Positions 1 to 9,241 of a DNA stretch of 64,000 nt are shown piece by piece; position 1 is the first letter of the stretch; each line of letters opens with the position of its first letter. Source of the stretch: Acidobacteriota bacterium (GTDB taxonomy: Bacteria > Acidobacteriota > Blastocatellia > Pyrinomonadales > Pyrinomonadaceae). The notes below the pieces were generated by a model. That model was not told the DNA's origin. It did not search any database and worked only from the letters and a program-made list of their open reading frames with translations. The translations under genes were made by a program, and so were the position numbers. The stretch spans positions 1 through 64,000 of the forward strand of contig QHXI01000053.1 in NCBI GenBank assembly GCA_003222895.1, written 5' to 3'.

Positions 1-1482
1 GCAGACCAAACCATCCAGAAGTTTTCTGTGCCTTGATGATCGTCGAATCGCATCCAGGCAGTCTGAAGTTTTTGATCGGCGCTTACCTTCGGCGAACCGC
101 CATTTGTTTTTAATTCTGGAAACAAAACGTTGTACGTGCTGGTGTCGCCGCTGAGCGGGCCCTGGTTAATCAAATAAAGATATCCGTCCTGCGGGCTGGA
201 AAGATTCATGCGGAACTTCCAACCGTTCTCGAAAATCTCCTGGCCTGAAGATTCGAACTCATCTTGATAGGGCTTGCCGTCGCGCATCTTCTGCACGGTC
301 AGCGAGTAGTTCAGCGATCGACTTGCTCCGCCGCCGAAAATTGCCTCGCGTTTCCAAATGCCGACGCCGGCTGCTGCGCTAATAATTACGAGCGCAACCA
401 ACGCGACGGCGATCTTCATCCCCAATCCGGATGCGCGTCGGTCATCTTCGACAAGCGGAACGAACGAGGCTTGATTGAGCGTGTCGACCTGCGCGGGCTC
501 GTAGCGCCCGGCAATTGTCTTTGACGAAAGATCCGCGGTTTGTCTCGCGGCCGGATTCGCATCTGTGGCAAGTTGCGTTGCTGGAATGGGCGCGACCGGC
601 GTCTCGCTCTGTGTTGAAGTTGAGGTTTGATTCGTAAGCGCACGTGCGAGTGCATCGCCGAACTCGCGAGCGGTCTGAAATCGCTGCTCGGGCGCGAAAC
701 TGAGCGCGCGCGTGATGATCAAGTTCGCCTCGGCCGATAAAGCCGGTCGCAGATCGAGCGGATGCACCCGCACGCCCGCGCGCTGCATCTCGAGCAACTC
801 AAATCCGGTTTCGGGATTGAAAGGCTTCCGACCCGTGGCCATCTCGTAAGCGATGACGCCCATCGCAAAAATGTCTGTCGCCGCAGAGACGGGCCGTCCG
901 CCCAATTGCTCGGGCGCCATGTAAGCGACAGTGCCCGCGGTCGCACCGGTCATCGTGCTCGGCGCGACGATCGAGTCTTTCAATTTCGCGATGCCAAAGT
1001 CGATGATCTTCACTTGCTCTTCGCCCGCGCCGAAGTCTTGCAGCATGATGTTTTCCGGTTTTAGATCGCGGTGGAAGATCCCGCGATCGTGAGCCGCGCC
1101 CAGCGCTCGCCCGATCTGCTTGATGATTTCAGCGGAACGATCCAGCGACATTCCTTCCGGCTTGATTTGCGCCGACGACGCCGGGATGATCGACGCGCGC
1201 GAGAGCTTCTTTCTCCTGCTGAAATTTTTGCACGACCCAGGAATTCTGAAGCGATCGATCGAGGAGAATCTTAATCACGACCGGCTTGTCGTGAAGCTTT
1301 AGATCGCGAGCGAGATAAACGACGCCGACACCGCCCTGGCCCAGTTCCTTTTCGATCCGATAGCGATCGTCGAGAACCCGGCCATCCAGGTTTGCTTGCT
1401 GCGGCAACGTGGTCTCGTTGAGCGGAGCGGTCGACGTTTCGTTGAGCGTCACAGTTTCGAGTTGTGATTTGTCCGGGGACAT
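1..1482 (-). pseudogene. Ser/Thr protein kinase with DUF4384-like C-terminus, frameshifted, runs off left edge
   Basis: Hanks-type kinase read from 1482 leftward, ending beyond base 1. The N-terminus has the glycine loop (GQGGVGVVYLARD) and the VIKI lysine strand. Further on are HRDLKPEN, the DFG loop (IIDFGIAKL) and the MAPEQ substrate-binding segment, then one membrane segment near 365-410 and an extracytoplasmic part with GYLYLINQGP and YNVLFP, typical of DUF4384. Around 1170-1185 the frame breaks: HPGVVGA is followed, in another frame, by QIKPEGMSLD. The segment that normally joins them (strands 4-5 and the hinge, about 28-31 residues) is absent, so both a deletion and a frame change occurred. 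Without the hinge the kinase should be inactive. Family assignment is firm; whether the lesion is biological or an assembly error cannot be told here. Confidence 0.8.
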
Positions 1483-1571
1483 GCGTCGCGCGTTCGCAGT
1501 TCGAAAACTAGTTTGGTTTATGGAACTAAGGGCGAGTCAGGATTCGCCCACTCAAACACTTCGTTGCGACG

Positions 1572-4070
1572 TCACTGATTGACGCGAGTCATCCGGCAAG
1601 CTTCGATGATCGCGCTGATCACCTGTGGAGTGATGTTCGTGGCGGCCTTAACCGGACTTAACAAACCGCCCGTCTGTGGCGTGCCAGTAAAGAAAGTTAC
1701 TTGTTTTTCCTTGCCGCCGGCCAGATCAATATTCACGTGAGGAAGCTGAAAAGCGGATTGACCTTGTTCGATCCGCTTGATCTCAGAGCATTGAATTGTC
1801 CGGTTCCTCTTATCGTTTTGCTTGCGCGGCTCGAACGAGAGCGTGCCGGGCGCCACAGTCAACGTGCCTTGCGTTCCAGTCTCATCCTTGACATCGAACA
1901 TGTGAGTGTTGCGCGCACGCTCTTCGGCGGCGGCGTTCGCTTTCGCTCGCGTCGCTTCACTGGCATCGGCCTCGAGCGTGGAGATGCGGCTGTTCGCGAG
2001 TTCCACAAATAAGCCGCCGGGAAACTTGGTGATATAAGCGCGAAAGTCCGACGGGTTGCGGCTGTCCTTGATCGCGTTCCAGTACATCATCTCGACTGAA
2101 TCGCCTCCGCCAGAGCCACTCATTGGTTTGGAAGCAGTCGAACGCGACTTGGCTAGTTCGGCAAATTGTCCGTCCGGATATTTGTCCAGGTACGATTTGA
2201 AGTCATTCGGGTTGTTACTGTTCTTGATCGTATCCCAGTACGCCAGTTCGATCGCCGCGGGATCGACGGTCGCGATGTTGCCGGGAATGTTTGAAGCGGT
2301 GTTCGTGGCACCGTTCGTTACCGCGAGCACCAACTCATCCGCGCGATAACCTTCGATTACTGCGAATGGTTTCTGCTGCTTTGTCGATCCTAGATCGATC
2401 GCGATCCGCTTCGGCACCGCGTCCTGAACGTATTTCACCAACTGCGACAGCGTGACTTCGCCCTTATCGTTCGCGGCACCGCCTTTCAATCCTTCGACGA
2501 CGGCCCAGCTGAAATAGCCCTGCTTCTTTTCTGTGTATTCATAAGCGCGTTGGCCGATTCCGGTCGCGTAGACGGTCGCGAACGCCTGTACCTCGCGGTT
2601 ACGCACGTCGAAGTTAAATGCGCTGACGTAGGCATTGCTGAGCGGATTCGGCGCGTCCGCGCGACCGCCGGGATCGTTGCGACAAGCATCGAGCAGCAAC
2701 ACGACCTGGCCCACGCCTGTTTCTTTGATCCAGGACTTCACGCGGGTCATGCTGATCGCCGTTTCTTCGAGGAACGAAATCTGATCGCTGATCTGCGCAT
2801 CAGCCGGCAACAGGAAAGCCTGGCCGCCGCGTTCCATTCCGTGACCGGCGAACGAGACGAGCAGCAAACCATCTTTCGGGACCGCCGTGCTGAGATTCGA
2901 CAGCCGGCGCAGGATATTCACGCGCGTGGGTTGGCGTTCGACAGGCTGATTGGTGGCGAGCAGAATGACTTGATCCGGCGGAAAACCCGAATAGCGAACC
3001 AGGGCATCAGCGATCATGCGGGCATCGTTATCGGAACCTTTCAAGGGACTAATTTGCGGATCTACGTATTTGTCGACGCCAATAACCAACGCCCAACGCT
3101 TTGCGCTCACCGGCAGACTCTTCACTTCGTCCATTGGAGACGCGACGTTCTGTGTTGGATTTGAAGTAGCCGGCTGTGTCTGAGTCTGTGCGGGCGGCAG
3201 TTGCTGCAGTTGCCGCGACGCAGGCTCAGTTGTGGTTGGCGGCTGCGTCGGAGTTTGCGTGCTTGGCTGTTGCTGAAGTTGCGTTTGCGGCTTCGTCTGA
3301 ATCGTATCGACCATGCGCGCAACGGATTTGTCGGGCGTCGTGGTTGTCGTCGCTGGAGTTGAAGTTGACGGAGCTTGGGTCGCACTCGCCGACGCCAGCT
3401 CGCTCTGAATTTCTTTTTCGAGTTTGCGCGCGAGCTTCGCGTCAATCGTGTTCAGTTTCTTCAACTGCTCGTTCGCGAGCTCGGCCTTGCCTAGCTTCGC
3501 GTACGCCTGGCCCAGGCCGTCGTAAGCTTCGCCGTAATCGGGCTTCAGGCGGATCGCGCTACGCAAATACCCGACCGACTTTTCGAATTCGGTGCCACGC
3601 AGATACGCGTAACCAATTCCGTAGAATGCCTCCGCGAAATTCGGATCGAGCGAAGTCGCTTTTACCAATGGCGCGAATGCCTCGCCGTGCCGGCCCAACG
3701 CGTTGTAGAAATAGCCGAGATCGAATTGCGCCTGCGCATCGCTCGGCGCCAGCCTCACTTGCTCTTTGTACGCGGTTTCGGCCTGTTGCGAGTTCCCGCT
3801 GTTCAAATACGCGTCACCCAATCCGCCGAACGCCGGCGCGTAATTTGGATCGAGGCGAATCGCCAATTTGTACGCGTCAATCGCTTCCGGATATTTCTTG
3901 TCATCGGCAAGCTTGTCCGCTTCGTCGACTAGTCCGGCAGCTTTGCTGACTGATTGCTTCTGCGGAGCGCGGCCACGCCTTTGCGCGAAGGAAGGAAAGG
4001 TGCCGAATGCAAACGCGCAAACGATTAGGATGAGGAGGATCGACTTGGAAAAGGAGGCCCGGATCTTCAT
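1572..4070 (-). CDS. Secreted TPR protein with caspase-like (peptidase C14) domain
   Basis: 832 residues. An N-terminal signal peptide (hydrophobic SILLILIVCAFAFG, cleavage near FAQ) is followed by about five TPR units (roughly residues 45-215), a Thr/Gln/Pro-rich linker (about 225-315), a caspase-like domain (about 325-560) and a C-terminal part with two repeats of the type YWxxIKxSxNPxDFxxYLxKYP. The catalytic dyad is visible: His410 in FAGHGM and Cys463 in LLDACRNDP. The start was set at the ATG at 4070 because AAGGAG lies six bases upstream; an in-frame TTG at 4076 abuts that site and is unlikely. Bacterial caspase homologues of this layout probably act as proteases or scaffolds in the cell envelope; the substrate is unknown. 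It lies upstream of the broken kinase on the same strand. Confidence 0.85.
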   Translation of the reverse strand: MKIRASFSKSILLILIVCAFAFGTFPSFAQRRGRAPQKQSVSKAAGLVDEADKLADDKKYPEAIDAYKLAIRLDPNYAPAFGGLGDAYLNSGNSQQAETAYKEQVRLAPSDAQAQFDLGYFYNALGRHGEAFAPLVKATSLDPNFAEAFYGIGYAYLRGTEFEKSVGYLRSAIRLKPDYGEAYDGLGQAYAKLGKAELANEQLKKLNTIDAKLARKLEKEIQSELASASATQAPSTSTPATTTTTPDKSVARMVDTIQTKPQTQLQQQPSTQTPTQPPTTTEPASRQLQQLPPAQTQTQPATSNPTQNVASPMDEVKSLPVSAKRWALVIGVDKYVDPQISPLKGSDNDARMIADALVRYSGFPPDQVILLATNQPVERQPTRVNILRRLSNLSTAVPKDGLLLVSFAGHGMERGGQAFLLPADAQISDQISFLEETAISMTRVKSWIKETGVGQVVLLLDACRNDPGGRADAPNPLSNAYVSAFNFDVRNREVQAFATVYATGIGQRAYEYTEKKQGYFSWAVVEGLKGGAANDKGEVTLSQLVKYVQDAVPKRIAIDLGSTKQQKPFAVIEGYRADELVLAVTNGATNTASNIPGNIATVDPAAIELAYWDTIKNSNNPNDFKSYLDKYPDGQFAELAKSRSTASKPMSGSGGGDSVEMMYWNAIKDSRNPSDFRAYITKFPGGLFVELANSRISTLEADASEATRAKANAAAEERARNTHMFDVKDETGTQGTLTVAPGTLSFEPRKQNDKRNRTIQCSEIKRIEQGQSAFQLPHVNIDLAGGKEKQVTFFTGTPQTGGLLSPVKAATNITPQVISAIIEACRMTRVNQ

Positions 4071-4224
4071 AGTCAACTCCTTGTTAGAACCTTGAAACTG
4101 GGAAGGGTCGGCGCCATCGGCCGCCAGAGCAAATTGTTCTTTTCGGTGATGAATCTAATCCGAAGAGGGGGCAATGTCAACGACCTTTCCGGCGCTGAAT
4201 TGTCGCAATCCGCCGCGGGGGTTT

Positions 4225-4575
4225 ATGATGGACGAAATTATGGATGCACCTTTCAAAGAGATTGCGGATGTCGCGTCGTTGGATGAATTCTTGTCGAGCG
4301 CAAATGGTTCAGCCGCAATATTGTTCAAGCACAGCAACACGTGCGGAGTCAGCGCGCGCGCGTATCGCGAAATGGCGCATGTGAATCAGCCCGTCGGAAT
4401 CGTAATCGTGCAACACGCGCGGCCGCTTTCTGATGAAATCGAGAAGCGTTGGAGCTTGGCGCACGAGACGCCGCAAGTATTGATTGTGCGCGAAGGCAAG
4501 TTGGTTTGGGACGCGTCGCACTCTAACGTGAAAGCAGCCGAGGTCGAGGCCGCGGTCGCAAGCGCCGAGTTGTAG
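4225..4575 (+). CDS. ytxJ: YtxJ-like monothiol bacilliredoxin (DUF2847)
   Basis: About 116 residues with a thioredoxin-like pattern. The active-site strand-loop reads ILFKHSNTCGVSARAYREM: a single cysteine (TCGVS) where thioredoxins have CxxC, matching the bacillithiol-system protein YtxJ, which usually has TCPIS. Later segments (ETPQVLIVREGKLVWDASH) correspond to the cis-Pro loop and last strand. The family is linked to reduction of bacillithiol mixed disulphides. The start at 4225 follows a G-rich stretch; the frame remains open upstream to 4174 without a better ribosome site. It ends two bases before the DUF971 gene, so the two are probably co-transcribed. The role in this organism is inferred from family only. 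Confidence 0.75.
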   Translation: MMDEIMDAPFKEIADVASLDEFLSSANGSAAILFKHSNTCGVSARAYREMAHVNQPVGIVIVQHARPLSDEIEKRWSLAHETPQVLIVREGKLVWDASHSNVKAAEVEAAVASAEL

Positions 4576-4576
4576 G

Positions 4577-4900
4577 ATGATGGATGCAGCACAACGTCGG
4601 CGCGGAATCGAACCGCGAGAAATTTCGCAAGAGAGCAGTGATTCTCTGCGAATCACCTGGGCGGATGAGCGAGTTTGTAACTATGAGGCAGCACGTCTGC
4701 GGCGCGCATGCCCTTGCGCGCAGTGCGTGAATGAATGGACCGGCGAACGCACGCTGCGGCCCGAAGCCATCTCAAACGAAGTTGTGATCGACGACGTTTC
4801 CGTTGTCGGTCGCTACGCATTGAACTTTCGTTGGAGCGATGGCCACGAAACAGGTATTTACAGTTTTCAGTATCTGCGCGATCTTTGTGAGCTAGAGTAG
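4577..4900 (+). CDS. DUF971 (GBBH-like N-terminal) protein
   Basis: 107 residues. Conserved DUF971 motifs are evident: LRRACPCAQCVNEWTGER in the middle and GRYALNFRWSDGHETGIYSF towards the C-terminus. The domain occurs alone or fused to gamma-butyrobetaine hydroxylase or Mrp/ApbC-type ATPases; the standalone form is often associated with iron-sulphur cluster handling, though its exact activity is not settled. The stop of the YtxJ-like gene and the ATG are almost contiguous, with TAGGATG providing only a weak ribosome site, so translation is probably coupled. Confidence 0.8.
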   Translation: MMDAAQRRRGIEPREISQESSDSLRITWADERVCNYEAARLRRACPCAQCVNEWTGERTLRPEAISNEVVIDDVSVVGRYALNFRWSDGHETGIYSFQYLRDLCELE

Positions 4901-4941
4901 CGCAAGTTGCTAACTTGCGGCGGCAGCTGGCTAAGGCCAGC
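4901..4941. repeat. Two small intergenic hairpins
   Basis: CGCAAGTT-gct-AACTTGCG at 4901-4919 is a perfect 8-bp stem and starts right after the DUF971 stop. AGCTGGC-taag-GCCAGC at 4925-4941 is a second short stem. There is no T-run, so these look more like interspersed palindromic repeats than rho-independent terminators. Confidence 0.5.
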
Positions 4942-4975
4942 GTGTTTCGGTAAAAACAAACGAGGTGCTTCCCCC

Positions 4976-5383
4976 ATGATGCAAAGAATCCTGTTTGTTA
5001 ATGACGGCAGTATCGATCAGTCCCTGCGCACCGCGCTGGAAGAACGACGATTCGAAATAACGGAATCGGATTCAAGCCAGGCACTGACGCAACTTACCGA
5101 CGGAAATTTCGATCTTTTGATAATTAATCTTCGCGATGCGGCGAAAGCTGTTGGTTTGCTGAAGAGTGCACGCGCGCGTGCGCATCTTCGCAGTTTGCTG
5201 ACACTCGTCATCGCGGAATGGGGAACCGGCCAACCGATGCTGGCTTTGTCGGAAGGAGTTGAGGCGTTTGAGCCGGCGCCGATCGACGCGCCGCGATTGA
5301 TTGCCGCGGTCGAGAAGTTATTGCGACCGCGCATGGTCATGATCGCGACAGCGAGCACGACGGACGGGGAATCGGACGAGTAA
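4976..5383 (+). CDS. Response-regulator receiver-like protein (degenerate)
   Basis: 135 residues from the ATG at 4976, which has GAGGTG eight bases upstream. The alternation of short strands and helices (RILFVND, FDLLIINLRD, LLTLVIAEW, GVEAFEPAPIDAPRLIAAVEKLL) follows a CheY-like receiver fold. The usual acidic pocket is weak: only one acidic residue follows strand 1 and the phospho-acceptor position reads INLRD. It may therefore be a pseudo-receiver rather than a phosphorylated regulator. No output domain is present. Assignment rests on pattern only. Confidence 0.55.
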   Translation: MMQRILFVNDGSIDQSLRTALEERRFEITESDSSQALTQLTDGNFDLLIINLRDAAKAVGLLKSARARAHLRSLLTLVIAEWGTGQPMLALSEGVEAFEPAPIDAPRLIAAVEKLLRPRMVMIATASTTDGESDE

Positions 5384-5437
5384 TTTTTGTGACCGCTGCC
5401 CCCAGGAAAAGGAGACGCGGATTAGCTAGTTAAACTT

Positions 5438-5704
5438 ATGAACGAACGAGATTTTTTTAACGAGAAACAGGAAACGAAACGTGCTTCGTTTGTTTGCCCG
5501 CACTGCCGTGAACGCAGCGACTTTGATGTCCGCTGGTTGACGCGAACTAGAAAGCAGGCACCACCGCGTGGAGCGAACGAAATGGATCGCGCGCAGTTCG
5601 CAAAGTCGCGCGATTACATGGTGCGTGTCGATGACATGGTCGCCTGCCCTCGCTGCCGCAAGCGCTTCGAAATTCCGATGTCGCAATCGGTCGTCTTCAT
5701 CTGA
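5438..5704 (+). CDS. Small zinc-ribbon-like protein
   Basis: 88 residues with two CxxC knuckles, CPHC near residue 20 and CPRC near residue 70, about 48 residues apart, suggesting one zinc site holding the ends together. The middle is basic and Arg-rich. No catalytic motif is seen and I do not recognise a named family. The start is ATG at 5438. Confidence 0.55.
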   Translation: MNERDFFNEKQETKRASFVCPHCRERSDFDVRWLTRTRKQAPPRGANEMDRAQFAKSRDYMVRVDDMVACPRCRKRFEIPMSQSVVFI

Positions 5705-5787
5705 AGCGGCATGCCAAAAAATTAAGACAGTTGGAGTGATCTACGCCTACAGCAAGTTTCCACGTCGAAGAGTAAGCCGCCGCCAGC

Positions 5788-5927
5788 CACGTAGCGGCGA
5801 AATATTTGTAGCACCCGTCCAACACCTTGAGGTTTCCTTGCAATGCGCGAAACGCTTCGCATTTCTGCATTGCGAGCGATTCTGGAAACCAATCCCCGGC
5901 CTATAAATATTTCGTGCCTACGGCACT
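5788..5927. repeat. Palindromic intergenic element (MITE/REP-like)
   Basis: The left arm (5791-5812, GTAGCGGCGAAATATTTGTAG) matches the reverse complement of the right arm (5901-5926, CTATAAATATTTCGTGCCTA and following) with a few changes. Nested inside are a second inverted pair, GGTTTCC (5831-5837) with GGAAACC (5884-5890), and TGCAATGC with GCATTGC. The whole could fold into one long hairpin of about 140 bases. No transposase is present. The 330-base stretch 5705-6034 holds nothing else I can support. Confidence 0.6.
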
Positions 5928-6034
5928 TACAGAAAATGTGCGCCAACTCATTTGAATCAAATTCCAGCTATGACTTGTCTAGAGTATGGCTCAGCGATTG
6001 CTCTTATTCGCGATGCGGGATTACGAATTTTCAG

Positions 6035-6793
6035 ATGAATCAGATGCAGAGAGAAATAGACGCGAGCGAATTAGCGAAACATGACCTCAGCGATTGGTCG
6101 GCGCGGGTTTATGGTCAACAACCATTCGCGGGGGCCGGGAAGACGAACACCGGATTCCTGGTGCCGCTTGAGCGCAAGCTTGCGAAATTTATCTTGCCGC
6201 GTATGCCGCGTTGGCTCGAGACTTATCACCTCACGCTTCTCACTCCGGTCTGGTCGATCGGTATCGCATTCTTCGGTTATCTCGCCGCCAGCAACTTGCA
6301 TTGGCTTTGGATGACGAACGTGATGATCGTGCTTCATTACTTTACGGACCACTTCGATGGAAAGCTCGGCAAGTACCGGAATACTGGTTTGCGCAAGTGG
6401 GGCTTTTACATGGATCACTTGTTTGACTACGGGTTCCTCTGTTCGATCCTGATCGGCTATTCGTTTCTGATTCCGCAGAAGTCGATCTTCAGCATGTTGC
6501 TGGTGCTGTGCGTCATGAGCGCCTTCATGTTTCACACCTTCCTGATGCTGGCGGCTACCGATGAATTCAAGGTCAGCTTTTCGCGCTTTGGTCCGACTGA
6601 GTTGCGCATCGCGCTTCTTGTCATTAACGCTTTGCTCGTCAAATTTGGCACGCGTGGTTTGAACGGCGCCCTGCCCTGGGTTGCTTTCGGAGGCGTTATT
6701 ACCCTGTCAATCCTGGCCTACATCGCTCAGCGGAAGCTCTGGCAAATTGATATGCAAGCGAAGGCTGAAGCCGAGGAATCGGTTCGCGAATAG
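6035..6793 (+). CDS. CDP-alcohol phosphatidyltransferase-like membrane protein
   Basis: About 252 residues from ATG 6035, with several hydrophobic segments (around residues 70-90, 95-110, 135-155, 160-180, 200-215 and 220-240). A motif resembling the CDP-alcohol phosphotransferase signature is present: DHFDGKLGK followed by GFYMDHLFD. The classical pattern is DGxxAR-x8-G-xxx-D-xxx-D; here AR is replaced by GK and the spacing is one residue longer, so the substrate may differ or activity may be altered. It probably makes or modifies a phospholipid headgroup in the inner membrane. The frame is open upstream to 5843, but that part overlaps the palindromic repeat, so the later start is preferred. 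Confidence 0.6.
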   Translation: MNQMQREIDASELAKHDLSDWSARVYGQQPFAGAGKTNTGFLVPLERKLAKFILPRMPRWLETYHLTLLTPVWSIGIAFFGYLAASNLHWLWMTNVMIVLHYFTDHFDGKLGKYRNTGLRKWGFYMDHLFDYGFLCSILIGYSFLIPQKSIFSMLLVLCVMSAFMFHTFLMLAATDEFKVSFSRFGPTELRIALLVINALLVKFGTRGLNGALPWVAFGGVITLSILAYIAQRKLWQIDMQAKAEAEESVRE

Positions 6794-6949
6794 ACTAACG
6801 CCGCATATTTTTGTACACTCTTTCTGCAACTAAACCGCTGCCTCCGGCGTCTAAGAATTGCTTTCCCAAGAGATCAGGCCAAACCAGGTCGGAACTTTCT
6901 GAAAATAAATTTCGTTTATTCCGATAATTAACCTGCTCTCCTAAATTTT

Positions 6950-7159
6950 ATGTCAGAGAAAAAAGTAAAAATCGTGAAGCGCGCCGAGCGCGTGAATCGC
7001 AAGCCAAGCAAATCCAAGTCGGCCCGGAAATCACCGAGCGACATGGTGAACACCGTGACCAACTGGGTCAGCGAATTCCAACAACGACAGCACGCTGATA
7101 CTGCAAAAGCTATCGAGAATCTCATCCGCTCACGCCGCCAACAGCCGAACGAGGCTTAG
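6950..7159 (+). CDS. Small basic hypothetical protein
   Basis: 69 residues. The N-terminal half is rich in Lys/Arg/Ser (EKKVKIVKRAERVNRKPSK) and the C-terminal half looks helical and amphipathic (MVNTVTNWVSEFQQRQ). It could bind nucleic acid or a partner protein, but no family is recognised. Upstream is AT-rich with no clear Shine-Dalgarno site. Confidence 0.45.
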   Translation: MSEKKVKIVKRAERVNRKPSKSKSARKSPSDMVNTVTNWVSEFQQRQHADTAKAIENLIRSRRQQPNEA

Positions 7160-7270
7160 TCCGCCAGCTACAGCAGCTGAATTCCTGTCCTGCTCGCTAA
7201 CGCAACTTGCCACAATTCCGTAAAGAGTTGTGTGCGGTGCTATTATTCCGCGCGCAAGGAGCAGTGCCTC

Positions 7271-8335
7271 GTGAATTCAACATCTCAATCGAACTCTTTT
7301 CGGAAGTGTATCTGCGTCGGGTTGTTGCTCGGGCTGGTGGTCTTAGTTAACGCTTCGATCGCCGTGAACCAAGTCCGCGCGCAAAGTGACGACGCGTTTC
7401 AAGCTGAGATGGCGAAGGGAAGCGACTTCCTCCGTCGCCGGCGCTACGAAGATGCGCTGAAGAGTTTTAAGCGCGCGAACGACTTGCGCGACAAGAAATC
7501 GGCCGAAAGCTTTTATGGGATGGCCCAGGCGTTTCAGGGATTAGAGGCTTACAAGAATGTCGTTGAAAGTTGCGAGCACGCGATCGAATTCGCGGGCAGC
7601 GACGTTCAGCTTCAGGCTCAGGCTTATAACCTCGAAGGCATTGCGCTACAGACGCAGGCTGCGGTTAAGGATCAGAAGAAGTTGCAGGATGCCGAAGCAG
7701 CTTTCCGCAAGGCGCTGGCCCTGAACGTGACGCTGCCGATAGTTCATTTCAATCTCGGTTACACAATGATGGAACTTGGTCGGGACGTTGATGGAACTGC
7801 GGAACTGAAAAAATATCTCGAGCTTGATCCGAACGGATCCAAAGCCGAGGACGGCGGGAAATTGATCGAAAATCCACGGCGCGCGCGCGAAGCTTACGCC
7901 CCTGATTTTTCGATCACCACGGCTGACGGTGAATACATTTCGCTCGACGATCTAAAAGGCAAGGTGGTGCTGCTGGATTTTTGGGGCACCTGGTGTCCGC
8001 CCTGTGTTGAGTCGGTGCCGGCGCTGCGCGATTTACAGAAGCGATTTGCCAAAGAGCCTCTGTTCAAACTGATCAGCGTGAGCAACGACGGCGACCAGGC
8101 AAAATGGAGCGACTTTATCGGGAAAAACCAGATGACCTGGGCTCAGTATCTCGATAAGGACCGACACGTGGTGCGGGCTTTCGACGTCAATGTGTATCCG
8201 ACTTACATATTGATCGATGCCGAAGGAATAATCAGATTTCGTCAAGTTACCACAGCCTGGGAGCACACGGGCGCATTACCCGATGCGATCAAGAAGCAAC
8301 TGAAGCAGGCAACCAAAAGCGGCGCTCAACAATAA
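7271..8335 (+). CDS. TPR protein with C-terminal TlpA-like thioredoxin domain
   Basis: 354 residues if translated from GTG 7271, which has AAGGAG nine bases upstream; a GTG further upstream at 7232 lacks such a site. A signal peptide (CICVGLLLGLVVLVNASIA) directs it to the periplasm or membrane. Residues about 45-200 carry TPR-like helices (FLRRRRYEDALKSFKRAND; FNLGYTMMELGRDVDGTAEL), and residues about 210-345 form a TlpA/ResA-type thioredoxin fold with the redox motif GTWCPPC (Cys242, Cys245) and the cis-Pro loop VYPTYILID. It is likely a periplasmic disulphide reductase with a protein-binding domain; the partner is unknown. Confidence 0.8.
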   Translation: MNSTSQSNSFRKCICVGLLLGLVVLVNASIAVNQVRAQSDDAFQAEMAKGSDFLRRRRYEDALKSFKRANDLRDKKSAESFYGMAQAFQGLEAYKNVVESCEHAIEFAGSDVQLQAQAYNLEGIALQTQAAVKDQKKLQDAEAAFRKALALNVTLPIVHFNLGYTMMELGRDVDGTAELKKYLELDPNGSKAEDGGKLIENPRRAREAYAPDFSITTADGEYISLDDLKGKVVLLDFWGTWCPPCVESVPALRDLQKRFAKEPLFKLISVSNDGDQAKWSDFIGKNQMTWAQYLDKDRHVVRAFDVNVYPTYILIDAEGIIRFRQVTTAWEHTGALPDAIKKQLKQATKSGAQQ

Positions 8336-8365
8336 TCGTTGTCGTCTTCCGTCAGACAAAATCGA

Positions 8366-8394
8366 TTGACAGCGTTCAAGCGCGGCGATAGCAT
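8366..8394 (+). promoter_or_regulatory. Possible sigma-70-type promoter
   Basis: TTGACA (8366-8371), a 17-base spacer and TAGCAT (8389-8394), upstream of the small ORF at 8423. The -35 is perfect, the -10 matches four of six positions. Sequence resemblance only. Confidence 0.35.
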
Positions 8395-8422
8395 CGCGCT
8401 GGAATCGCCCTGATACAAAGCG

Positions 8423-8605
8423 ATGAAATCTTCACGGTCGAAGCGCCGGAAGCGAAAGCCGTCGATCATCAGTTCAATTCGACGTCCGCTTGCGCCTCCG
8501 GGTCATCCGTTGGCCCAAGCCAAACCCGACGAAAAGGCGCGCCCTGCCGGACGAAAAGCCAAACATAAACGCCCTGAAAGATTGGAACTTGAAGAGGAAG
8601 ACTGA
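8423..8605 (+). CDS. Small very basic hypothetical protein
   Basis: 60 residues, rich in Arg/Lys/Pro, ending in an acidic tail (LELEEED). There is no recognisable domain and low complexity makes family assignment impossible. It sits between a promoter-like site and the DinB gene, ending nine bases before that gene's GTG, so the pair may be one transcript. Confidence 0.4.
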   Translation: MKSSRSKRRKRKPSIISSIRRPLAPPGHPLAQAKPDEKARPAGRKAKHKRPERLELEEED

Positions 8606-8614
8606 GCAGCGATC

Positions 8615-9100
8615 GTGAGCGACATCGGCCAAACGTTTATCGCGCGTTCTCGCTATCATCTCAGCGAGGACTTTCTTCCAAAGATCGAACGTTGTCTAAG
8701 TCTGCTGACGGACCAGCAGATTTGGTGGCGGCCAAATTCTGAATCGAACAGTATTGGAAATCTGTTGCTGCATCTGAGCGGGAACGCGCGTCAGTGGATC
8801 GTCTGTGGGGTTGGCGGCGTCGCTGATGCGCGCGATCGCGACTCAGAGTTTGCGCAGCGCGAAATGATTCCGCGCGAAGAGTTGCGATCGCTCTTGAAGC
8901 AAACGCTGCGCGAAGTTGATACGACATTGGCGCAATTCGATCCCGCCAAGCTGCTGGAGATGAGAACGATTCAGGGGTTGGACGTCTCAGTACTCGAAGC
9001 GATCCTGCATGTGGTCGAACATTTCTCGATGCACACCGGGCAGATAATTTTGCTTACGAAGCTACTGACCGCACACGATCTGCACTTCTATGATTTGTAG
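8615..9100 (+). CDS. DinB-like / DUF1572 family protein
   Basis: 161 residues, a normal length for DinB-like four-helix-bundle proteins. The three candidate metal-ligand histidines are visible: one in NLLLHLSGN (helix 2) and two in the helix HVVEHFSMHTGQI. The C-terminus reads AHDLHFYDL. The family includes metal-dependent thiol transferases and proteins of unknown function; the substrate here is unknown. The start is GTG 8615. The 3' end of this gene is important for the window: related C-terminal fragments recur at 41084-41155 and 50658-50768. Confidence 0.75.
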   Translation: MSDIGQTFIARSRYHLSEDFLPKIERCLSLLTDQQIWWRPNSESNSIGNLLLHLSGNARQWIVCGVGGVADARDRDSEFAQREMIPREELRSLLKQTLREVDTTLAQFDPAKLLEMRTIQGLDVSVLEAILHVVEHFSMHTGQIILLTKLLTAHDLHFYDL

Positions 9101-9241
9101 GTTGTGCAAATTAAGTTCAGTGCCTCTCTGTCGTATTGCTTCAGAGTCCCTGCCAATTCTTTTCAAGAAAAGCGTTTCGACCCGTCGCTGATGCGCGAGT
9201 TTTATCAAAGGCGCCAGAGCGGCAGGTTTCACAAAGCTAAA

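Noticed and set aside
2550-3949. Plus-strand open frames opposite the caspase-like gene
   Set aside because: They overlap a strongly supported minus-strand gene and contain no motif.
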